From the NCBI RefSeq assembly GCF_041381155.1, contig NC_091137.1, forward strand, positions 21,621,655-21,685,654: 64,000 nt of DNA, read 5' to 3'. Below, piece after piece: positions 26,201 to 37,686 of the stretch (position 1 is the first letter of the stretch; each line of letters begins with the position of its first letter). A program made the translations under genes and the position numbers. The notes below the pieces were generated by a model, which worked only from the letters and a program-made list of their open reading frames with translations, did not search any database and was not told the origin of the DNA. The DNA is from Argopecten irradians (Eukaryota; Mollusca; Bivalvia; Pectinida; Pectinidae).

Positions 26201-28689
26201 CTACTTTGTCAATGATATTGTGCTAATATCTTTTTGTCTTATTCCTGTTTTAACTTGTTCATGTAATGAAAACCTAATTAAGTTAAACTAGCACCTAATG
26301 ACCTGTAGATATGATTTATCATTCAACAGGAGAGAAGGTGACAATGACTTCATGAATATTGTTGTACGAGAAATCAACGACAAGGTAAATTTCATCACGA
26401 GACACACCTTGACTCTTATACTGTACAATTGTTACAGGATATGTTTTTCACTACACGAAGACAAACCAAGCATGTCAGCTATGAACATGTTTCTATAATC
26501 TAGAAAATGTTGTAGTTGAAAGGGACAATTCAGTCTAAGAGTACATTAAAACTTGCACATATTCTAGCAACAAATTAGTTCTAATGGAAATTAGATTAGT
26601 TGGTTTTACTGTGATATGCCAGAAAAATCCACTGTAGTGAAAAGTATGTGAAATGTTCAATTGCCATTACACATAGTCTTGTATGCCGATCCCTGACCCT
26701 TGCCTGTGTAGTAAAGAATTTTGTGTCTAGAACTACTCAAATCGCTCTTACAGTTGTATTAACATTGTTAGGTGAATGTTCTTGTCTAAAAATAATTTCA
26801 TCTACTCCTCAGTGGTTATGTATTGCATTTGTTAAACGTGCATGACTTGACTCGGGTAAAGGTACAATGTACATGTTGTACCTGCTTAACCGTATTGATC
26901 AACAATTTGGAGTTTCAATGGTATTAATCACAATACTTAACGATGTTGAGGAATTTGTCCCTTTTTCCTGTCATATGTTTCATAAGGAATGTAGAACAAT
27001 ACATTTATGTCACATTTTGCTTCGTGGTTATGTAATGAATTAGCCACACTGAATTGTCCCTTTAAGGAAACATATAAATATGGATTTCCAACATTATAGA
27101 CAAACTTTCTGTTCACAAAATGTTTATAATACAATAGCTAACCTCTTAAACATTTGACTATTCATTACATATTATTCTGGTAAACAAACTGAACATTATT
27201 TAGATACACTATTTCACATCTGTTGCAAAGGTATATATATATATATCAAAAATGAAAAAAACTTGAGACTTCATTTCAAGGCCTTTCTGCCTTCACAGGC
27301 GCCTTCAGGTGGATGTATATAATAAAATAACAGCACTACAGAACGAGAAAATCATATTGATCACACGTCATATAAAGCCGACTTTTTATTGAGATTGCTT
27401 CCTTGGAAGAAATACAAAGCTTACTTTCAAGTGTTGCCTATTTTCAAAACCGGCATATTTTCAAGATGCATTTGATTGTAGGAAACATTTGATTGTAAGA
27501 AATACAAGGCTTATTTTCAAGGCCAGCCCATTTTTTATTTAGGCTTATTATCAAGATTTTAGGGTATATGTACGTGTAAATTAGTACTTGAGATATTAAT
27601 GCACATACTTCCCCATTACAGAATGTCAACTGCTACTTGACAGTTGGGGATGATAAAGGGGCTGGACTGTTCCTTCTGTCAGGGCCAGAGGATATACTAA
27701 AGGAGGTGGGGCCAAGGTAAGGGATATCTGTGTGAGGTGGGGCCAAGGTAAGGGATATCTGTGTGAGGTGGGGCCAAGATAAGGGATATCTGTGTGAGGT
27801 GGGGCCAATGTAAGGGATATCTAAGTGAGGTGAGGCCAAGATAAGGGATATCTATGTGAGGTGGGGCCAATGTAAGGGATATCTAAGTGAGATGAGGCCA
27901 AGATAAGGGATATCTGTATGAGGTGAGGCCAATATAAGGGATATCTGTGTAAGGTGGGGCCAATGTAAGGGATATCTAAGTGAGGTGGGGCCAAGATAAG
28001 GGATATCTGTGTGAGGTGAGGCCAAGATAAGTGATATCTGTGTGAGGTTGGGCCAATGTAAGGGATATCTAAGTGAGGTGGGGCCAAGATTGGGGATATC
28101 TGTGTGAGGTGGGGCCAAGGTAATGGGTATCTGTGTGAGGTAGGGCCAAGGTAAGGGATATCTGTGTGAGGTCGGACCAAGGTAAGGGATATCTGTGTGA
28201 GGTGGGGCCAAGGTAAGGGATATCTGTGTAAGGTGGGGGCCAAGGTAAGGGATATCTGTGCAAGCTAGATATGGCCAAGGTAAGGGATATCTGTTTGAAG
28301 AGGAGTTTAAGTAGTGAGTCAATTATGTCTGCTTCAACATTATTTATTGATTAAAAGGTTTAAATTTTGATCAACCTGAAACAATGTCTTCTTTAACAAA
28401 AATTCTGAAAATATACAGGAAGTGTCAGCTTCACTGTTTTGGATAATTGCTAAATACCACAAAATGTTATCACAAACAATAAATACGGTATTATTGTCTG
28501 TGATGTATTTAATACCAGTAATAAATATTGTCTCGTAGGATGGCAGAGATCATGGACGGCAAGGGGTCAATGAACCGTGGCAATTTTCAAGGAAAGGTCA
28601 ACAAACTAGGTCAAAGACACAAGGCAGAGAAAATCCTCAGAGAGTTTCTGCAGCAAAGTCAACAACAGAGTCAAGCCAATGAGAGCTAA
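17294..28689 (+). CDS. AARSD1: Alanyl-tRNA editing protein AARSD1 (AlaX-type), complete, 13 exons
   Basis: Coding exons: 17294-17332, 19987-20115, 20351-20368, 21683-21824, 22461-22518, 22794-22953, 23494-23613, 23878-24008, 24954-25020, 25828-25919, 26330-26384, 27622-27716, 28539-28689. They join in frame to 418 residues, near the ~412 of the human protein. AARSD1 is a free-standing editing factor that hydrolyses mischarged Ser-tRNA(Ala) in the cytosol. Visible motifs: N-terminal MALACQRNSYLRE; LEDTILFPEGGGQPDDRG (about 45-61); zinc ligands HMQQH (104-108) and the C-C-G-T-H motif (210-214), which form the HxxxH...CxxxH site of the editing/SAD domain; and the C-terminal GDDKGAGLFLLSGP segment. 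All zinc residues are intact. Three introns carry minisatellites at exon borders, and introns 1, 3 and 11 carry transposons. The start is the first ATG before a good donor and matches the family N-terminus. Confidence 0.97.
18181..18365 (+). repeat. 95-bp tandem duplication of a transposon left end
   Basis: The segment beginning TAGAATGTGATTATATCATA recurs 95 bp later with few differences (GTCGGGTT/GTCAGGTT, CTTTGGG/CTTCGGG), duplicating the terminal GCAATGGAGGGTATTATCGT. Confidence 0.85.
18320..19902. mobile_element. DNA transposon-like element with 23-bp perfect inverted termini in AARSD1 intron 1
   Basis: 18331-18353 (GCAATGGAGGGTATTATCGT + CAG) is exactly reverse complementary to 19873-19895. 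Subterminal motifs (GCAGTTATCGTC, GACGATAACTGCCTCC) are also inverted. No transposase frame is visible. The left end is tandemly duplicated: a 95-bp unit gives a second left-terminus copy at 18236. The family was not identified. Confidence 0.65.
20351..20368 (+). CDS. AARSD1: 18-nt micro-exon 3 of AARSD1
   Basis: The exon follows TCTATTTCAG and ends before GTACGT. It encodes PDDRGI. Joining exon 2 (ending FPEGGGQ), this exon and exon 4 (starting INNIDVLRI) aligns without gaps to the human protein as I recall it (GGGQPDDRGTINDISVLRV). Skipping it would stay in frame but remove six residues of the conserved loop. Confidence 0.88.
20586..20731 (-). mobile_element. Second single-ended pogo-like fragment, inverted, in AARSD1 intron 3
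   Basis: The reverse complement reads CCATATTTTCTGGAGTATAA, then GTTGCGACTTTTTTCCCTGA, and continues similar to 12157-12310 for about 145 bp. It is flanked by TA at 20732-20733. The two copies differ by scattered substitutions, so neither is recent. Confidence 0.7.
21017..21594 (+). mobile_element. MITE copy 1 (~575 bp) in AARSD1 intron 3
   Basis: Ends TTAAAGAGACAATTCA and TGAATTGTCCCTTTAA are inverted repeats. The interior matches the copy at about 26520-27066 in the opposite orientation (for example CTTAGACTGAATTGTCCC and ATCACAGTAAAACCAACT). No coding frame. Confidence 0.8.
21834..22300 (+). repeat. ~29-bp minisatellite beginning next to AARSD1 exon 4 donor
   Basis: Tandem units such as GGTGTCAGATCTGAAAAC + TTGGACAAAAT (variants GCACTGAAAAC, CATAGACAAAAC) start about 10 nt into intron 4, whose donor is at 21825. 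The units do not copy the donor itself but abut it. Confidence 0.9.
22600..23390 (+). repeat. Two related ~130-bp dispersed repeat copies in AARSD1 introns 5 and 6
   Basis: Around 22610-22740 and 23270-23375 both contain ATTCAAGTTGTCCATT, then a spacer, then CTCCTAAACT followed by a GATTT(C/T)A motif. The copies flank exon 6. Family unknown. Confidence 0.5.
25252..25845 (+). repeat. 30-bp minisatellite repeating the 3' splice site of AARSD1 exon 10
   Basis: Roughly 17-19 tandem units of 30 bp lie in the end of intron 9. Each unit is close to AATGTGAATAAC followed by TTACACTTTGTTTTACAG, that is, the first bases of exon 10 joined to the pyrimidine tract and CAG of its acceptor. The last unit is the real intron/exon junction at 25827/25828. 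Units near 25260-25380 are more diverged. The period is a multiple of three and the array is open in the exon's frame, encoding repeats like NVNNLHFVLQ. Confidence 0.95.
26520..27066 (-). mobile_element. MITE copy 2, inverted relative to copy 1, in AARSD1 intron 11
   Basis: Starts AAAGGGACAATTCAGTCTAA and ends CTGAATTGTCCCTTTAA. Internal matches to copy 1 read in reverse complement over most of the length with moderate divergence. Confidence 0.8.
27690..28290 (+). repeat. 31-bp minisatellite repeating the 5' splice site of AARSD1 exon 12
   Basis: About 18 units of 31-32 bp run from the end of exon 12 into intron 12. The unit reads GAGGTGGGGCCAAG then GTAAGGGATATCTGTGT. The first copy is the true exon end (donor GT at 27717), and most later copies keep the donor consensus CCAAG/GTAAGG, some with AAGATAAGG or CAATGTAAGG. 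The array ends about 250 bp before exon 13. Confidence 0.95.
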
Positions 28690-29150
28690 CCAGCAGCAAA
28701 TGACAATTGATGATAACTTGATGTAGCCAATGAGAGTGAATATGACAACAAAATGAAGCCAATGAGAATGAATATGACAACATGATGTTTATATAAACAC
28801 AAATTTATGCTATAAACATGGAAGATTTACTTAAAAATCTACAAAGGCTTTTGTATGGAAAACGTGTTTTGATGTGTGATATACAAGTTATTTATGATCC
28901 AGCTTAGGAGTAAAACAGATAAAGAAAATTAATCCTGAGATACACCACCTAACCTACCCCCTCTCACACTGTCAACAAAACCAGTCATTTGTATCATTCT
29001 TAAGTGGTCCTGGTACATGTCATGTGTGATATTTTAGATCTTAATATAAAGATTTGTGTAATTTATGTATGTGTCTTTAGATCTCTTTAATTTTTTTAAC
29101 TAAGAACTTTATCAAAATTTTGAAAAAAGTTTCTTTCCAATAAAAATAAG
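28690..29150 (+). other. AARSD1: 3' UTR of AARSD1 with poly(A) signal
   Basis: Non-coding sequence follows the TAA at 28687-28689. AATAAA at 29139-29144 is followed by a T-rich stretch, so cleavage near 29,160 is likely. Two related ~25-bp segments (AGCCAATGAGAGTGAATATGA-like) sit just after the stop. Confidence 0.6.
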
Positions 29151-29229
29151 GTTTGTATCTTAATAATCTGTGTTTTTTTTTGGGGTCTTCCGTCACATTT
29201 TATTGATACTAATGTCCCCTACCTCATAG

Positions 29230-32200
29230 TCGTAAGTGATACTAAGGTCTACACGCGACAGACATGGAGAGAGGACGTATTGTACGTTATAAACTTCTCG
29301 ACATAAGGAGAGATATAACCAGTTCATGCCTTGATCTCTTCTGCTGCCTCACGTGGTCCATCCATGATATTAGTCCAGACGGGTGTGCTGTCTACAGTGA
29401 CTTCTTGGGGTTACAGAGGTATCTCGGGGAGGATTTTGATTCTTGGTCCTCAACACAGACACCATGTCAATACGTATTGGTTGCCACTTTGACCCTGTGT
29501 TTCCATTTGTCCTTTGGTAAGAGGGTTATCCAGACGATCAGACGCCGATGGTAATGAATATCTTGCTAACAGATGCGGCACGTGTGCAAACCACATATTA
29601 CTGCTGCTGTTCTTGATTGCTAACTGACGTCTGGCAATGTCATACTCAGCTGAGTTCTTTTGTCTGAAGGTGGAACCAAACTAAGTAAGAGCCTTGATGT
29701 CAAGAGCGATATCGATGAGAGTTGCACCTAGGAGCACATAGGTTGCTGTATTGCCGCAGCGGTCTGGTAGAGATTAGAGTCTTTTGCTCAGATGTACGGA
29801 GAGTTGAGATTTATTAAGTTGTCCGATGTGTAGTTTTTAGCCCATATATGGCCCTTGGTCTGTTGAAGACAGTGTACATTTTGTAGGAGATAAGAGGGTT
29901 GAGTTCATTTTTCCCATGCATGCCAGCCCCAAACATAGCATACAGGGCTTTCCGTCCCTCCGTTATCCGTTCGTCTATGCCACCAAACCCTTTACTTGAG
30001 GATCTGATCTGAGAATACCTTGGTGCGTAGCAGTTTTAGCTTCAGGAGTTGTATTGTTACCTATTGCACAAGTCTGTTCTCTGTTTTAATGTTGTTGTAT
30101 ACCACTATCTCACTTTTGACAGTGTTGATAGTGAAACGATTCCTGCTGGAGAATTAGTGGTTACCATATGAGTCCTGTCTGAAGATCTATTGGCACGTTT
30201 GCCAAAAGGGCGATGCCTTCTGCTACAGTGGGAGCCCCTATGTAGGTCGTCCATATACTGGCGCCAATACTATGTCTCGCCGATGCATTGGGTAGATCGT
30301 TGTTGTATGCCTTATATAGGGTGGGTGACAGCTTGGTTCCTTGTTGGATGCCCTGTAAGTTTATAAAGGTGTCGGAGAGTTGGTTAGACCACTTCACTCG
30401 TGTTGAGCCGCTAGTCTGAATGTTGATTTGGTCAAGTTTTATTAAGTAGGTGTTCCTGCCACACTACGTCAAACGCCTTAGCTGAATCCAAAATGTCAAA
30501 TGCCGGCGGGATGTTACGATCCTTAGATTTAGATTCATTATTAGCTTCTGTAACTAGAGCGCAGCGTTGTTGCTTGAGGTGTTGTTCGTGAAACCACGCT
30601 GGAGAGGGTTCTGCGTAGATGTGACGCTTGCCTCAATGGAGGGATGGATAGCTTGTCTCTAACACTTTGGATATTGCTGGAGTAACAGTGATTCCCCGAT
30701 AGTTTCCTGATAGAGTTTAGTCTTTCTTCAGAACTGGTGTAAAATTCCGGTTTTCAGTAGTGAGGAAAGTTTCCTTAAGTCGATGATATGGTTGGATATG
30801 TCTGTAAGGCGGTGAATGATAGGCTGTCCTCCATATTTGAGGTGTTCTGCAGTGATGCCTAGATGCTCTGCTGCCATGTTGTTGGTGAGTTCATGTACAG
30901 CTTTGTGGATGATATCTGGTGTGAATATCTCTATCCGACTAGAATAGATAATGTAGCATATATATATTTTAGACTGTAGCACATTAAAAAGTACTTTGTC
31001 GTAGAAGGTAGCGTCAAAATGTGCTTTTGATGAAGTCGTGACAAGGGCTTCGTAGTGATCTTTCCAAACCATAGTAATTTCTTCTTCGCTATTCAGCTTT
31101 TGCCGTCATAACCGGCCGTGTGTGGTGGGCCGGTTTTCCGTTGCATGGTTATGGTTTTATTCGCTCAGTATTCGCTCAGTTGACATCATTGGTTAGCTGA
31201 GGCTAGCTTGTGGAGATGTATTAAAAGTTTCTTCAAACAATGACATAATGTACTCCTAACGCGTACTATGGACTTCCGGTTATATATACAGCCATTTCAT
31301 TAATGTTGGGATCCGTTTCCGTCGATAATGGAAACATGAGATACATGTATATATTGAAGATACTGATACAAATATAAGTGCCAGACACTGATAAAATAAA
31401 TTCACGGGTTAAAAAGTTTCCATAGATTTATAGAATATCAAAGCGTTTACTGTCCATTCCTGTGGGTATCCTTTTTTCAGATTTGTACAATTTTCTCAGA
31501 AGAATGGCTGAAATTTTGCTGGGTCGTTTTTCCAGTACACATTGATTCTTGACTTGAAGGTGTTTAGAGATGGTGAACACACCACTTCCTCTGGTAGAGA
31601 ATTCCAGATGTTGATAACTCTGTTGCTTAAGAAATGGCCCGATTTTCTCAGTCTAAATTGCCTCTTAAAGAGTTTTCTGGAGTGCCCCCTAGTTGAAGTT
31701 CGTCCGATTTCATCGAATAATGAGTCAATGTTCAGTATGTCCAAATTATTTAGAATTTTATTAGTTTGGGTGGTATCTGCCCGTTCTCTACGATATTGAA
31801 ATGTTGGTAGACTCAAATTTTTTAGGCGATTTTGGTAAGGAAGATGTTTTAAACACTGTATCCTTTTTGTTGTTCGCCTTTGTACGTTTTCAATTATGAT
31901 AATGTCTTTGACCAGGTGAGGTGAGGATACTGGTGTTGCGTATTCCACAATTGGATGATAAGGAATTTGTAAAGTGCCAGGAACATTTGAGGGCTCATAT
32001 ATGAGAAAGATCTAAGTAATAAACTGATGATTTTTGAGCTTGACGAGTTGGTATGAATTGAGAATTGCAGGTTTGGTCAATGTTCACTCCTAAGTCCTTT
32101 TCTGATCCCACTTTTTGTACTGGTATTGCGATGCCATCTTGCCTAATAGTATAATCATTGTTTCCCTGAGATCTGCCAATCTCCAGGTATTTACATTTGG

Positions 32201-33430
32201 ATGTGTTTAGTTGCATGAGCCAGGTCTGTGTCCATCTACACATTTGGTCTATGTTGTACTGCAGGATTTGCCTATCAACTTTGTGTCATCAGCGAAAAGT
32301 TTAATTGTACAGTTTAGTATGTCTAGCATGTCATTGACATAGATCAAAAAGAGGACTGGTCCTAGTACACTCCCCTGTGGTACTCTACTTGTAACTGGAT
32401 GGGGTTCTGATATTGCTCCATTTACCAATACTCGTCCAGTCATTTTGTCAAGAAAAGCTTTGATCCATCCCAACATTTTACCATTGATTCCGTAATGTTT
32501 TAATTTATGCAGAAGGAATTTTTTGTTAGGAGTGAAGAGGTTGTTGGTATCCATATAAGCTACAATTTCATCCCTTACTATCCATTGCAAGATTAGATGG
32601 AACTGATGATTAGCTAATTGTTCTGTAATTGCTAGGATCATTTTTGCTCCCTTTTTGAATAATGGAGTGACTATGTCTTCTTCCCATGCTGATGGTAATT
32701 TACAGTTTTGTTGGGACTTCTTAATAATTTTTAAAGGTCCTTCCTTTAAGTTCTTCTGCTGTCTCGGTTATGAACACTCTGTTATCCTTCTCGGAGGCTT
32801 GCATTATATCAGAATTTAACTTCGTACGATTCATTGTAATGTGAGTTCTAACTTGGCGCTGCAGCTAGCGTTTACTACTTATGAACAGAGCGGGGGTTAT
32901 TTGGGTCCTATAGACTTACCAAGTTTCTTCCAGGCTTTATGAGCCTTCCTAGACAGTTTACTGGCTAAAGCTATCTTTTCAGCCCAATGGATGGAGCTCT
33001 TCTTCCGAATAGTGTTGGATCTCCTGCCCTCCCTCCCAGAGGAACAGTCAGCTACTGCGTGTATGGGTCTATGGTAACGCAGATTATGATTTTGTAAGAT
33101 GTGGTATACTTCGTGGCTATCTCCTGCAACTCGTTGATAGTATATTTGAATTGAATCACTGAACTGACTCTGCCTCTGAAGGGAAGGTATGTTGTTACCA
33201 AGCAGATTTTTAGTTCCCATAGTGGTAAAATTTTGCAGGCAGCAATCTTTGTCCTTCCTCCATGGTATGGCAACCCCTCCATAAACTCGTGTACCTGTTA
33301 CCTGTCGTCGAGGTCTATTATCATAGTAATATAGGCGGTCGTCGCCTCTCTGACAGTATTTCTTACTTGCGATACGCTCCATATGGGAGAGAGGATGATC
33401 GTCTTCTAGCCTAATGATCTAATTATACAC
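29230..33430 (-). mobile_element. Degenerate non-LTR retrotransposon (LINE A), interrupted by a second LINE
   Basis: On the minus strand, 33382-32897 encodes an endonuclease-linked segment (GGVAIPWRKD ... AEKIALASKLSRKAHKAWKK). Reverse-transcriptase pieces resume at about 31105 (EEEITMVWKDHYEALV, AEHLKYGGQPIIHRL), then GIQQGTKLSPTLYKAYNNDL (30161-30397), where the usual catalytic ADD is degraded to GAPTVAEGIALL. The C-terminal part (YSLPSASDRLDN, CVEDQESKSSPRYLCNP in shifted frames) extends to about 29230. Stops and frameshifts are many; the copy is dead. Confidence 0.8.
31110..32860 (-). mobile_element. 5'-truncated CR1/jockey-like LINE (LINE B) nested in LINE A
   Basis: Minus-strand frames 32641-32249, 32243-31995 and 31948-31496 are consecutive parts of one reverse transcriptase. 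Motifs: VPQGSVLGPVLFLIYVNDM, the catalytic FADDTK, thumb-type NTSKCKYLEIG ... EKDLGVNID, and the C-terminal LFKRQFRLRKSGHFLSNRVI and IWNSLPEEVV. Two frame breaks separate them and the 5' endonuclease part is missing. LINE A sequence lies on both sides, so this insertion is younger than LINE A. Confidence 0.8.
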
Positions 33431-34713
33431 GAAACGTCGGAGAATGACACAATAGTAATGTCTTTTAATTGTTCATCGTTGCAATTCACTTAATTCCAAA
33501 CAGAGAAAAAACGGGTAGATTTTTTTTCATGGAGCATGTCAGAATGGAGTGCTGCTGATTTTTATCAAATAGGTGACCTTGACCTACCATACAATTCACA
33601 CTACCCTCTTGTTGAGACCAACGAAAGGAACATATAGGTGAAAATCTACATACTCGAACAAATAGTAACCACAGACGCATGCGTCATTAAAACACAATAC
33701 AACAGCAAAGATCTGAAACATAACCCTGAAAAGTCCATTGTAAAATCGGGAACCTTTGCACTATAAAGAGAACATATGCCGTGAATGGCACACGTGCTCA
33801 AATCCCGTTACTGTACACAGAAACATATACTTATATTCTGCTGTAAAACGTACATTTTTTAGTAATAATATTTACAAATGTTTATCTATCTATCGTTGCA
33901 CAAATTACCGCATGCCATTAATAAAGACAAATCCTTATAACCATTGTTTTCTGGCTAAATTATTTACATAAACTGTGAATGGCATTCGTTCAATGAAGTT
34001 TGCAGTCATGTGAAAAAAATAATTTGCAGTTTTTATATTCTAAGTAATAGGCGGGAAACATTTTAAAATGACAATACTTTTGGAGAGGAACATAGTTTTC
34101 AAGCTGTAAACCTCCATACTCTAGCCGACACTGCTTATAATTATGAGTTAGTAGAAATCAAGGACGAGGATCCCAATCCTTGGTTGAAATAAAATAATTT
34201 GGTATACAATGTACCGTATTAAAATTTTAATTTATCGACATTGGTTTTGGACCTGCTATATTTATATTGAATTTCGTTGTATGGTAATTCGGTAAATGCG
34301 AAATTTGAAAATATACCCAACCCAGGCAATATGTAAAGGCCCGCTACCTTTCCGAAGCGAAATTTAAAAGTTTCTTTAAATTAATAAGAAAATACAATAT
34401 GGATGGCCTAAGATGAGGTAATAGCACCAAACAGTCCTACGTAATATATGATAACTGTGGAGATTCATTTCGCTGTTTTGCCGTCTGGCGCAGTAATATT
34501 CAACTACCGCGCAGTATCTAGGACGACGGCGGGAAACATAAAACGACCCGCGTTATGAAAATTAACATTTGATTCATTTTAAGTATTTTTTCTTCAAGAA
34601 ATGATAATGAATGCAGTATTAACGCTAAGTTAATAAATTATGTGCCTCTACAAAATTATCGATCTTGTTTTACATTCCAATTTTAAAAATAAAAAGCCGC
34701 TTCGGAAAGGTCC

Positions 34714-34748
<35 letters not shown>

Positions 34749-37660
34749 CGTCCGTCTGTCTGTAACACTTCGTTTCCGTGCAACAAATGTAACAAATGTA
34801 AACCGATTTTCTTCAAACTTAGTGACAAGGTTAAATGCCTTAAGGGCTCGGCCAAGTTCGATCGCGACTGTCGATGGACCTTATTTAGCGGAGTTATGGC
34901 TCTTTGCTTAAATAAAAAAAAAGTCAGTTTCTGCCACTTCCATACAATATAACTGTAATAAATATTAACCGATTATCTTTAAACTTGGTAACAAGGTTGA
35001 ATGCCTTAAGTGCCTGGCCAAGATCGATTGCCACGGCATGTTTCAACCAAGGTTAACGTATGTTTATTAATTTCCTGTATATATCTAGGTAAATCAAATC
35101 GTTTACTTAATAAGGCGTAGAATGCTAAATTTGAAATAGTCCGCTTAACCTGCCTCAATCTGATTAAAATACCATGATCTGTATTTTCATCAGACTGAAC
35201 CTGTCATATTTATTAGGATTGTGCACGGTCACTTGGGCGTGTCTATGCGTTGATGGGAGACAACTCTTGCATGATGTTCAAAAGTATGTATCCGTGCTGC
35301 AATTTGAAATTACAAACTTAAATATTTCATGACTTAAGAAAAAAACAATCAAATTACTGACGAATACAAGATTTTTATAAGATTGAAGACAAATAAGTGT
35401 ATATAACTTAAAAGGGACTGGTCGTTTCCGTTGTGGACACTTTGCATTCCTTCAATGACTCACCTGAGAATTTTATACCTGCGCGCATGCGTACATCCGT
35501 ATTATTGTTAGCGTTGATTTCCGCTGGACGATTGAAGAAATGTAAAATCCAGAGGATGAAAGTTGAAAATAAGCATTTCTTCACACATACTATCTTACGT
35601 TGATGATAGAGATTGGAATATCTACAGGTAAATTACAACACCTATGTGCATTATCTTTGCATTACTCACCTGTACGAAGCTAGGCGTTGATTGTTGGTTT
35701 TAAAATCACGTTACCGCGCCATTCACTTCCTAGTTTTTCTCCATATTTGTTTTTGCTCTAATTATGGTGCTTAATTTCTCTAAACCAGCCATGCAACTTA
35801 AAACACAAAATTTAATCAGTATTTGTGACAAAGGTACAATCAGCCAAACGATCGGTGGGTAAAAATTCGACTTTCTGTTAGACGTGGTGTAGTATATATA
35901 TTGGTGTTCGTGATTCGCCATGTACATATACATATATATTAGACTAAATTACACATATTGCTCACAACCATTAGAAATGTTTAAACCATTATAATTTTTA
36001 ATGTCCAACAACTTTATATTTCATGGTACGTACCTGATATCCAATTTGCAAAAATTCGGAATTTCTTATCCCTACGTATAATGGTACTGCTCCCCCCATT
36101 CAACAAAGTATATCAAATTATATAACATCACAGTTATGTTTATATAGCTAGGATAAGTACTGTAGGGATTATTTATGTAATTCTAGATCTGCTAGAATAT
36201 TGAATATGTATCAGATATTAAAACTTTCTAATATGATTTATAGTTTTCTAAGATATTGCTTAGAATTAATCAATTTGTCACTTAGTTATATAAGTGTTTA
36301 TATATATATATATGTATATATGATAAATTTAAAGAAAAATCCTTACGGACGAAATCTATAAGAAATAAAAACAATAATATTATTGTTTTTATATGTATAT
36401 ATATACATTTGTGGTGATTTTTGTTTGAAACAATACTTTTAACTGCATTTGTTTCTCTAAACTATTTAAAAAAAATGCAAAAACAACATGGGTATGTTGT
36501 GACAATGATCAATAATTTTGATGATGAGTATCATTTTATAAATTAAATGCAAACATTCAGAAAACAATGTCAAAAATATCATTAAAATAAAAAAAAACCC
36601 AGACTCAATAAAACTTCTTATTACAGTTTTCACAGTAAATATAAGGTTTTACACCTGTGAACCTATGTACTTCACTCCAGAAAAAATATCACCAATCAGA
36701 ATGCAGCATTGGCAGTGAAAACCTCATTAGTTTGTGCACAAAAAGGATTAATCTCTTACTTTAATTTGTTTTTGAGTTATGCGATGATTATAAAGCCAAT
36801 GCAGCATAAGGTAAATTGCGTAAACATGAAGCGTTTACGTACAATTTACCGACTGCTCCATTGGGTTTATCATCTCATAAACTAAACAAAGTATGAGGTT
36901 AATCCTTATACATTTACAATATTTTCTGTAAACAATGAAATCAACCAGAATGTCAAATACAATCATTTACTTTGTGTTTTTGTCATCAAAATTATACTGC
37001 CGTCATGTTTAGCCATGTACAACAGCCATTCAAAAAAAGCACGCTGTTGATTGACAGCTTAATCCCACCCTTTTAATTATTGCATGATGCCACAAAAAAT
37101 TGTTTTCAGGACAAATAGCAATAACACATGTACATTAAAAAAATTAAATCTTTTTTATTTTATTGTATGTCTCCAGTTGTCTCGTACATGTGTAACTGTT
37201 ATTTGTTAAAATTGACACATGATTTTGTGGAATGTCAAAGTAATTCTACCAATATTGACGTGTATTTACATGTATGCATACACAACGAATCGGGTCACGT
37301 GCTGCACTCAAGTTTTTGGGAAATAAATATATCTGTCCAACTAAGTCTATTGATACAGAAACAGTGGCTATTGTAAATATAACGTTATAATCACAAGGGC
37401 AAATAACTGTAAAATAGTATACAATGGCAAAACTAGAAGTGATGGTCTTCTGTCCATGGAAGCAAGAAGAAAATGTAATAAAAATAGAATATTCCTTGAA
37501 TTTCATCTTGTGAGGTGGAAACTTTGATGTTTTTCACTTATTCTTCGCATTTAAGTGTTCACCTCACTGCATGAAAAATAACTGGTATTCATCAAGAAAC
37601 AAGGAATTTTTATTCGTGTACTGTAGAGTAGTTGATAACCAATCCTGTTTTCCCCCACAG
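33431..37660. other. Intergenic / probable 5' UTR intron of the dispanin gene
   Basis: Apart from the element at 34690 no gene is visible. A possible non-coding first exon lies around 35500-35629 (ends ATCTACAG/GTAAAT), near a GC-richer stretch at 35440-35530. Pure TA microsatellite at about 36296-36320. Confidence 0.3.
34690..35060 (+). mobile_element. Short pearl-like element with GTCT/GTCC microsatellite
   Basis: GCCGCTTCGGAAAGG precedes a (GTCT)n(GTCC)n run (34711-34762), then two related ~125-bp units sharing AAACTT(A/G)GT(G/A)ACAAGGTT and AATGCCTTAAG, each followed by GGCCAAG. A 14-bp inverted match to the start (ACCTTTCCGAAGCG) lies at about 34347. Confidence 0.55.
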
Positions 37661-37686
37661 AGATTCACCACCTATAGACAGCCAAC

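Noticed and set aside
27626-28322. Minus-strand frames rich in HxDIPYLGPTS repeats
   Set aside because: Antisense reading of the 31-bp array and exon 12 of AARSD1; no independent support.
29264-29554. 96-codon plus-strand frame
   Set aside because: Antisense of the C-terminal part of LINE A.
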